Shown one piece after another: positions 58,311-64,000 of a stretch of 64,000 nucleotides of DNA. This stretch comes from Bin75 sp965223955. GTDB lineage: Bacteria; Nitrospirota; Nitrospiria; Nitrospirales; UBA8639. Within the stretch, counting starts at the first letter, position 1; every line of letters begins with the position of its first letter. Under the pieces are notes generated by a model. The model saw only the letters and a program-made list of their open reading frames with translations. It did not search any database and was not told the DNA's origin. The DNA is taken from NCBI GenBank assembly GCA_965223955.1, contig OZ245029.1, forward strand, positions 186,001-250,000, written 5' to 3'. A program made the translations under genes and the position numbers.

Positions 58311-60611
58311 CTAAAATTGGCTGTATCGCGTCCGAAGCCGCTGACGGACAATTTCGGCAAGGGTGTTGACGATGGACGTAAACACAAACAAGAGCAGACC
58401 GGCCAGGAACAATAACCGATACAGCGTGCCTCCATGCGGGGCCTCGGGCATTTCCACGGCAATGTTCGCCGATAATGTTCGGAATCCGTTGAAGAGGTTC
58501 ATGTCCAACACCGGGGTGTTGCCCGTGGCCATCAGGACGATCATGGTTTCTCCCACAACCCGCCCCAACCCGATCATGAGAGCGGAGAACACTCCGGGAC
58601 TCGCCGAGATAATGACCAATTTTGTCAGGGTCTGCCATGGGGTGGCCCCGAGGGCCAATGATCCGGCAATCAGGTGGGGCGGCACGTTGCTCAGCGAATC
58701 CTCGCTGATGCTGAAAATGGTGGGGATCACGGCCATGCCCATGGCAAAGGCAATGACCAACGCGTTTCGCTGGTCGTACACCAACCCGAACGTCGACTGT
58801 AACCATTGCTTATAGTCCGACTCGAAGAGCCAGGATTCAACCTGGTGATTCAACTGGAGACAGAGCCACACCGTTCCGACGAGGACCAGCAAGAAGACCG
58901 CTAATTCCGTCACGTTCCCAGAATGGCCCTTCAGGCGTGAAGGCAGAAATTGCCACCCGACGCAGACCAACACCACGGCCAGCGGGGCCAGGAGAAACAT
59001 GGCCACCACGGCGGGGAAAATTTTTTCCAACAACGGCGCGAACCACAACCCGGCCAGGAATCCCAGGACGACCGTCGGGAAGGCCGCCATGATCTCCACG
59101 ACCGGTTTGACCACGGCGCGAATATTGGGACGCATGAACATCGCGGTATAGATCGCTCCCAGCACGGCGAGGGGCGTCGCCAGCAACATCGCGTAGATCG
59201 TCCCTTTCAGCGTGCCGAACATGATCGGCCATAAGCTGAATTTCGGCTCGAACGAGTCGGACCCACCGGTTGATTGCCAAATATGGTGGGGCTCTTCGTA
59301 CCCTTCATAGAGCACGGGTAAGAACAACGACGAGAACGTGGATTCGGGATGCTCATTCTCGATGTCATAGGTGATCAGCCGTCCCGAGTCATCCAGCACC
59401 AAGACGCCGTCGGTCTTCGGTGCAAACATCGCAGCGACAATGGCGGAACCGTTCCCGGGAATTTGGATGAGCGTCTGATCGGAAGTCGAATGGTGCACGG
59501 CCACCCCACCGGAGACGTCGGCCGTGAGAAATCCTTTATCCCGAAGCGATGGAGAAATGGCGGTCACGGCCCCGTCATGCGGAGCCAGGTCCCGAATTTT
59601 TTCAAGACGCGGGTCACCGCCCACGTCAGGGTCGAGCACGGGCATCCAGACGGAAACCGTCCCTCTTTCCGTGCCGACCACGATGGACCGGTCGCCGATG
59701 AGATAGGACAGGGCGGTGATGGACGTCCCGGCCGAGTACATCCCCATCAGTCTCGGGCTTTGGATATCCCGGATATCCCAGTACAGCAACCTGCCGTCCT
59801 TCGTGCCTCCTAACAGGGTTTCCCCCAAATCATCCAGGAGCAACACCGAGAGCGCCTTCACGCCATCCTCGGTGATCTCGGCCTGCAGGAGTTCCGATTC
59901 CGTTTCGAGCGCAAACAGCCCCTCCGCTTCCGATTCCTGCATCTTCGTGAGGAACAATCGTCCCGATTCGGTCAAGGCGGCGGCAATGGGTCCGCTGTCC
60001 GTCTCCCGGTAGGCGAGTCGCGCAATGGGTTCAGCAGTCGGGACCGCCACAAGAGGCGCGCCTGAGGTCACAACCGGTTGAATGGTTCGTACGTCATCTT
60101 CGAACGTGACTCGAAAATCGACGTATACGGGAATGACTCGCCCGGTTACTGTCCCGAGTCCATAAATATGGTCTTTCCCCGGAGAGCGGGCCAGGGCGGT
60201 CATGTCCCCGTTCTCAAACTTCGGCACGGACTTGAGATGCATCGGGACCCCGGTGGGAAACGCATAGAAGGAAATGTCCCCCTTTCGGAGCACGTATCCC
60301 ACTTCCCTGTATTCATCAATCCCCACGGCGACGTTTTCCGGCTTCCGACTTGCTTCATCGAATGTGTCGATTTGCACGGACGTCAACTCGGTCCAGGAAG
60401 CGGCGTAAAACAACGGAGCCACTTCGATAAACAGATAGACAAAAATGCCGAAGATGCTGACAAAGGTCGCCCACCCTCCAATGGTGATCACGACCCGTGC
60501 GCCCCCATCGATCCAACGCCGCAACGTCCGGGAGGTCACCTTTGGAAGGACCGATGCCGAAGGAGGGGTTGCCTTCTCAACCTGATTCGCCGTTGGGTCA
60601 GCTTGATTCAT
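58311..60611 (-). CDS. pstC: Phosphate ABC transporter permease PstC, long form with beta-propeller-like insertion
   Basis: 766 residues. After one N-terminal helix (VVITIGGWATFVSIFGIFVY), residues about 75-430 are repeated beta strands of a WD40-like kind (LLGGTKDGRLLYWDIRDIQS, TERGTVSVWMPVL and AVTAISPSLRDKGFLTADVS) that would sit in the periplasm. The permease domain follows with MLLATPLAVLGAIYTAMFMR, AAFPTVVLGFLAGLWFAPLL and AGSLALGATPWQTLTKLVII. Length and layout match the long PstC group known from Pseudomonas and Vibrio. It lies 13 bp after pstS in the same operon. The role of the propeller is unknown. Confidence 0.9.
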   Translation of the reverse strand: MNQADPTANQVEKATPPSASVLPKVTSRTLRRWIDGGARVVITIGGWATFVSIFGIFVYLFIEVAPLFYAASWTELTSVQIDTFDEASRKPENVAVGIDEYREVGYVLRKGDISFYAFPTGVPMHLKSVPKFENGDMTALARSPGKDHIYGLGTVTGRVIPVYVDFRVTFEDDVRTIQPVVTSGAPLVAVPTAEPIARLAYRETDSGPIAAALTESGRLFLTKMQESEAEGLFALETESELLQAEITEDGVKALSVLLLDDLGETLLGGTKDGRLLYWDIRDIQSPRLMGMYSAGTSITALSYLIGDRSIVVGTERGTVSVWMPVLDPDVGGDPRLEKIRDLAPHDGAVTAISPSLRDKGFLTADVSGGVAVHHSTSDQTLIQIPGNGSAIVAAMFAPKTDGVLVLDDSGRLITYDIENEHPESTFSSLFLPVLYEGYEEPHHIWQSTGGSDSFEPKFSLWPIMFGTLKGTIYAMLLATPLAVLGAIYTAMFMRPNIRAVVKPVVEIMAAFPTVVLGFLAGLWFAPLLEKIFPAVVAMFLLAPLAVVLVCVGWQFLPSRLKGHSGNVTELAVFLLVLVGTVWLCLQLNHQVESWLFESDYKQWLQSTFGLVYDQRNALVIAFAMGMAVIPTIFSISEDSLSNVPPHLIAGSLALGATPWQTLTKLVIISASPGVFSALMIGLGRVVGETMIVLMATGNTPVLDMNLFNGFRTLSANIAVEMPEAPHGGTLYRLLFLAGLLLFVFTSIVNTLAEIVRQRLRTRYSQF

Positions 60612-60624
60612 GGGGTGTGGAGAG

Positions 60625-61695
60625 TTATTGCATTTCCCCTAATTTCTTGCTGATTAAGGTTTGCGGTAAGGGGAAATAGCCGTCCTTGATCACGATATGC
60701 TGCCCCGCTTTGCTGTAGACGTATTTCAGGAATTCCGCGACCAACGGAGGCAACGGTTTCCCCGGGGCTTTATTCACGTACAGGTAGAGGAACCGCGCTA
60801 ACGGATACTTGCCGGCTGAGGCATTGGCAAAGGTCGGCTTATAGCACGCTTCACCATTTTTGGCCGACAACGGAATCACCCGGATGCCCGAGGTCCGATA
60901 CCCGATGCCACTGTACCCGAGACCACCCCGATCTTCCGTCACGCCCTGAACCACCGAAGCCGAGCCCGGTTGCTCCTTGACCTCATTCTTATAATCGCCT
61001 TTCTTCAACACCTTTTTCTTGAAGAACCCATAGGTCCCCGAAGCTGAATTTCGACCGTACAGGCTCACTCTCGTGCTCTTCCAGTTCCCATCAAGTCCCG
61101 CTTTTCCCCACGTATCAATGTCCACGATATGCCCGCGCCGCCGGGTTTTTGAAAAGGCGGCATCCACTTCTTCCATACTGAGACATTTGACGGGATTGTC
61201 TTTATTGACGTACACGGCCAGCGCATCGACGGCAACGGGGAGGTTCGTGGGTTTATAGCCGAATTTCGCCTCGAACTTGTCCATCTCTTTCGCTTTCATT
61301 TGCCGCGACATCGGGGCCATCTGAGCCGTCCCTTCGATTAAGGCCGGGGGCGCCGTGCTGGATCCTTTCCCTTCAATTTGAATCTTCACGTTGGGATATT
61401 CTTTTCTGAACCCCTCCGCCCACAGCGTCATGAGATTGTTGAGAGTGTCGGACCCGATGCTGTTCAGGTTCCCGGACACCCCGCTCACCTGGCTGTAGCT
61501 TTTCCAGGCGGGATCCACCATCGAGTCGGAAGCCGCCCAACTCCGGACTGCACTGCCCATGCCGACTACCAGGAGAACGAAACTGAGGAATACAACCCTC
61601 TTACCGAAAAATCCGGTTGATCGATGTGTACCGCTTGCCACGACGAACCGTCTCATCACGTGTAAATCTTCCTTCTGCAACGTTCCTTCAATCAT
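60625..61695 (-). CDS. pstS: Periplasmic phosphate-binding protein PstS
   Basis: 356 residues from ATG 61695, supported by GGGAGGGTCCT; Met14 (61656) is an alternative. A long n-region precedes the signal helix RVVFLSFVLLVVGMGSAVRS and cleavage near SWAAS. The mature protein has GNLNSIGSDTLNNLMTLWAE, IEGKGSSTAPPALIEGTAQM (phosphate loop), YGRNSASGTYGFFKKKVLKK and DRGGLGYSGIGY. It captures phosphate for PstCAB. A multi-site Pho box lies just upstream (61736-61775). Confidence 0.94.
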   Translation of the reverse strand: MIEGTLQKEDLHVMRRFVVASGTHRSTGFFGKRVVFLSFVLLVVGMGSAVRSWAASDSMVDPAWKSYSQVSGVSGNLNSIGSDTLNNLMTLWAEGFRKEYPNVKIQIEGKGSSTAPPALIEGTAQMAPMSRQMKAKEMDKFEAKFGYKPTNLPVAVDALAVYVNKDNPVKCLSMEEVDAAFSKTRRRGHIVDIDTWGKAGLDGNWKSTRVSLYGRNSASGTYGFFKKKVLKKGDYKNEVKEQPGSASVVQGVTEDRGGLGYSGIGYRTSGIRVIPLSAKNGEACYKPTFANASAGKYPLARFLYLYVNKAPGKPLPPLVAEFLKYVYSKAGQHIVIKDGYFPLPQTLISKKLGEMQ

Positions 61696-61735
61696 AGGAC
61701 CCTCCCTGATAGTTGCTTCACTCTAAGCGTTGGAT

Positions 61736-61775
61736 GTTACTCCGGTGTAAAAAACAGGTTACGAAATTGTTACGG
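61736..61775 (-). promoter_or_regulatory. Pho box cluster of the pst operon
   Basis: Minus strand CCGTAAC (61775-61769) and TCGTAAC (61764-61758), 11-bp period. A further half-site, GAGTAAC at 61742-61736, lies exactly 22 bp beyond, and a weak one lies between. This fits tandem PhoB dimers about 45 bp upstream of pstS. Confidence 0.75.
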
Positions 61776-62251
61776 CAGAGGATTTCCTGATTTTTGGGGT
61801 CAGATCCTTGTTCTCCGGCATTGCCGGCGTGCCAACCCTCAGAATCGACGTTCTCACTATACGAGAAGAGTATTGCAGTCACGTATGAGGACGGTTACGC
61901 GTCCGTTAATTTTGTTCCGAATGTTCTGAAATTTTCATACAGGCTTGCAGTCCCTGCACCAGAAGGATGAAAACGGCCCAGGTTGTCATGACAAATTCGA
62001 GGTGGCGTTAGCTATTTTCGTATCAAGACCTTCTTCTGTCATCCCCGACATCCTTCATCGGGGATCCAGGGTCTTCGGTCTTTTCCTTGAACCCGGTCCA
62101 CTTCCCAAAAAGCAAGACTGGATTCCCGATTACAAACGTCGGGAATGACCAATTCGGGGAGTCGTTGGGTATTTTCGTATCAATTTTCCGGGAAAGCGGC
62201 TGCAGGGAGTGGAGTACCGTGAAGTGGCTGAAGAAAGCCGGAACGTCGGAG
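61776..62251. repeat. Intergenic region between phoR and pstS
   Basis: 61776-61935 is unique DNA without a gene. 62035-62070 carries CCCCGACATCCTTCATCGGG and 62123-62150 carries CCCGATTACAAACGTCGGG repeat units. A duplicated word AGCTATTTTCGTATCAA / GGTATTTTCGTATCAA is at about 62009 and 62168. Confidence 0.65.
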
Positions 62252-63640
62252 CTAGGAAGCGGGTTGGAGTTGCACGGCCGGAAGTAAAAATTCGATCGTG
62301 GTGCCTTTACCGTATTCACTCTCGATGCGAAGCGTCCCGCCATGCAATTGCACTAAATGCTTCACAATGGCGAGACCAAGGCCGGTGCCGCCTTCCACGC
62401 GGGCACGCGCTTTATCGACCCTGTAAAACCGTTCCGTAATGCGAGGCAAATCGTTGGGCGGGATCCCTTGTCCCGTATCCCGGACCGTGATGCGGATTTC
62501 ATGGCTGTTTGTTTTCTCTGCCTGAAAACTGACCGAGCCCCCTTTCGGCGTATACTTCACCGCATTGTCGACCAGATTCACAAGGATCTGAGAGAGCCGG
62601 TCGCGATCGGCTTGTACCCATACATCGGGAGGAACCTGGTTCACGAGTCTCACGTCTTTTTTCGCGGCATCCTTATCAAAAATCGCCGAGATTTCCTGCA
62701 CGAAGGCTCCCAGGCTGATGGGAGTGGGGTCCAGGATCACTTTTCCCGTTTCAATATCGGAAAGATTCAGCAGGTCATTAATCAATCGTCCCATTCGTTC
62801 CGCGTGGCTGTTCGCGATCTCCAGAAATCGCCGGTGCGTGGCCGATTCCAGCATGGTTTCATCGAGCACGGTCTCCAGGTATCCCTTGATGGCCGTCAAC
62901 GGCGTGCGTAACTCATGGGAGACGTTGGCCACGAATTCAGCGCGGACTTTTCCCAACCGCCGGAGTTCGGTGATATCGTGCAGGACGAGTAAAAAGCCCC
63001 TGCGCTCCAACAAAAAAGGCATGGGCATGGCATTCACCGCAATGATTTTCAAGACGGGCAAATAACACTCGATTTCCCGCTTGTACGGCTCCGCGGTGTC
63101 GAGTGCTTGACACATCTCCACCCAATCGGCCAAGCCCCGATCCCTGACAACCTCCAATAAGGTGCGCCTTTCTCCCTGATCTTGAGCAAAATCGAGCATC
63201 CTTCGCGCAGCGGGATTCATAAGAATCACGTACCCTTGCCCATCCAGGGCGATCACGCCTTCGGTCATACTGTCGAGGATAGCGGTGCCTTTGGCTCGTT
63301 CAGACTCCAATGCCTGAACCCGTGCCTGGGAGTACGTCGTGACGTAATCCAGCGCCTTTCTCAAGCCGCTCAAGTCATCTTCGTCGATTGTCTTCTCCTG
63401 CTCGCTCCATCCCTGCAACAGCCGCTCAGCACGGGTGTCGATTTCATGGACCGGCCTCAAAAGCCATCTGCCCAACCACATGCCCAGAGGGAAACCCAAT
63501 GCGGCAAGCACCAGGACTCCAACCCAGAGTGTCCCGCCGGTTGCCCCGGAAGAGGCCAACAGCCACATGGCCGCCATGCCGAGCAACGTCATGAAACTCA
63601 GGAACACACCCAAACGGGAACGCAACCGGCCCTTCACCAT
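62252..63640 (-). CDS. phoR: Phosphate sensor histidine kinase PhoR
   Basis: 462 residues. Two N-terminal helices (LGVFLSFMTLLGMAAMWLLA, WVGVLVLAALGFPLGMWLGR) anchor it in the inner membrane. A PAS domain (about 110-205) has LDSMTEGVIALDGQGYVILM. HisKA has FVANVSHELRTPLTAIKGYL with the phospho-His, and the ATPase domain has LVNLVDNAVKYTPKGGSV, VRDTGQGIPPNDLPRITERF and GGTGLGLAIVKHLVQLHGGT. It phosphorylates PhoB on low phosphate under control of PstSCAB-PhoU. It lies 14 bp after phoB on the same strand. Confidence 0.94.
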   Translation of the reverse strand: MVKGRLRSRLGVFLSFMTLLGMAAMWLLASSGATGGTLWVGVLVLAALGFPLGMWLGRWLLRPVHEIDTRAERLLQGWSEQEKTIDEDDLSGLRKALDYVTTYSQARVQALESERAKGTAILDSMTEGVIALDGQGYVILMNPAARRMLDFAQDQGERRTLLEVVRDRGLADWVEMCQALDTAEPYKREIECYLPVLKIIAVNAMPMPFLLERRGFLLVLHDITELRRLGKVRAEFVANVSHELRTPLTAIKGYLETVLDETMLESATHRRFLEIANSHAERMGRLINDLLNLSDIETGKVILDPTPISLGAFVQEISAIFDKDAAKKDVRLVNQVPPDVWVQADRDRLSQILVNLVDNAVKYTPKGGSVSFQAEKTNSHEIRITVRDTGQGIPPNDLPRITERFYRVDKARARVEGGTGLGLAIVKHLVQLHGGTLRIESEYGKGTTIEFLLPAVQLQPAS

Positions 63641-63654
63641 CGGGGTCTCCTCAT

Positions 63655-64000
63655 TCAGCCTTCTTCCTCGAAGCGATAGCCCACGCCCTTGATCGTGACG
63701 ATTCGGTGACTTTCATTTTTGAGTTTTTCTCGAAGGCGTCTGATGTGCACGTCCACGGTCCGCGATTCAATCTCCACGGCATTGGCATACCCCCAGACCA
63801 TTTCCAAAATTTGCTCCCGATTCAACACCCGCCCGTTGGCTTGTATCAGCGCACGGAGCAGATCAAACTCCTTCACCGTAAGTTCGACGGAACTGCTTCC
63901 AACGCGGACTTGATGTTTCGCCTCGTCAATTTCAAGCGTCCCGATTCGCCTGACGCTGACGGTTTGAGAATCGCGCCCCCGCCGCAACACCGCTTTGATC
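63655..64000 (-). CDS. phoB: Phosphate response regulator PhoB, 5' part outside the window
   Basis: The frame is open to the window end; the sequence there reads IKAVLRRGRDSQTVSV, the end of a receiver domain and linker. The visible part is the OmpR/PhoB winged helix: VELTVKEFDLLRALIQANGR, VLNREQILEMVWGYANAVEI and SRTVDVHIRRLREKLKNESH, ending GVGYRFEEEG. The C-terminal domain binds Pho boxes such as those before the porin, ppx and pstS genes. Confidence 0.92.
   Translation of the reverse strand, partial: IKAVLRRGRDSQTVSVRRIGTLEIDEAKHQVRVGSSSVELTVKEFDLLRALIQANGRVLNREQILEMVWGYANAVEIESRTVDVHIRRLREKLKNESHRIVTIKGVGYRFEEEG

Noticed and set aside
1..64000. rRNA, tRNA or riboswitch genes
   Set aside because: No cloverleaf, rRNA core or known riboswitch consensus was recognised by eye; a covariance-model search would be needed to exclude them.

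Overview
The window reads as a chromosome segment of a Gram-negative, hopanoid- and carotenoid-making bacterium. The core genes (uvrA, ruvB, purC, the long pstC/pstA pair, ppk/ppx, hpnA) and the very high density of dispersed palindromic repeats fit a Nitrospira-like member of Nitrospirota. That placement is an inference from gene content, not from a marker phylogeny. No rRNA or tRNA gene was recognised. Core genes look GC-rich and codon-uniform; several accessory cassettes (4.6-7.1, 21.5-22.7 and 24.3-25.0 kb) are clearly more AT-rich, as expected for transferred DNA.

Layout. 1-10.4 kb: the 3' part of an S8 protease gene with an outer-membrane-like tail, then isoprenoid genes (a frameshifted carotenoid gene, hpnA, ispA). 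This group is interrupted by a complete 3.47-kb IS1595-family transposon (4629-8099, 22-bp inverted repeats, 8-bp target duplication). The transposon carries a proteasome-like Ntn-hydrolase, a YwgA-like protein and a KilA-N protein. The first of two near-identical IS30 copies follows. 10.4-31.6 kb: repeat mosaics hold uvrA and ruvB plus many toxin-antitoxin or TA-like modules (Phd with a truncated PIN toxin, HicBA, a PanAT-like Panacea pair, VapBC, an orphan HicB, DUF6883/DUF4926, DUF4160/DUF2442), a GIY-YIG protein and a retropepsin pair. 32-35.3 kb: a Slam-type outer-membrane translocon next to its probable surface lipoprotein. 35.9-38.6 kb: a nonsense-mutated IS481 copy and purC. 38.6-44.7 kb: DUF3422, DUF1499, VapBC, an orphan VapB and HigBA surround a phosphate-selective porin.

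41.6-64 kb is mainly a phosphate/polyphosphate island: porin (OprP/OprO type), a lipoprotein, sixA, ppx, an inositol-phosphatase-like gene, CYTH-CHAD, ppk, phoU-pstB-pstA-pstC-pstS, phoR and phoB (cut by the window end). Three promoters in it (porin, ppx, pstS) share direct repeats of a CGTAAC core with an exact 11-bp period. This is the spacing of a PhoB box, so the transporter, the porin and polyphosphate breakdown are probably co-regulated by the PhoR-PhoB pair encoded here.

Intergenic DNA is almost entirely a mosaic of a few dispersed repeat families. These repeats have also entered genes: an in-frame segment in uvrA, the C-terminus of purC, and the stop codons of the IS30 and IS481 transposases. 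The most distinctive biology is the set of three IS1595-transposase-linked accessory cassettes, the Slam/lipoprotein pair, and the shared palindromes around the KilA-N gene.
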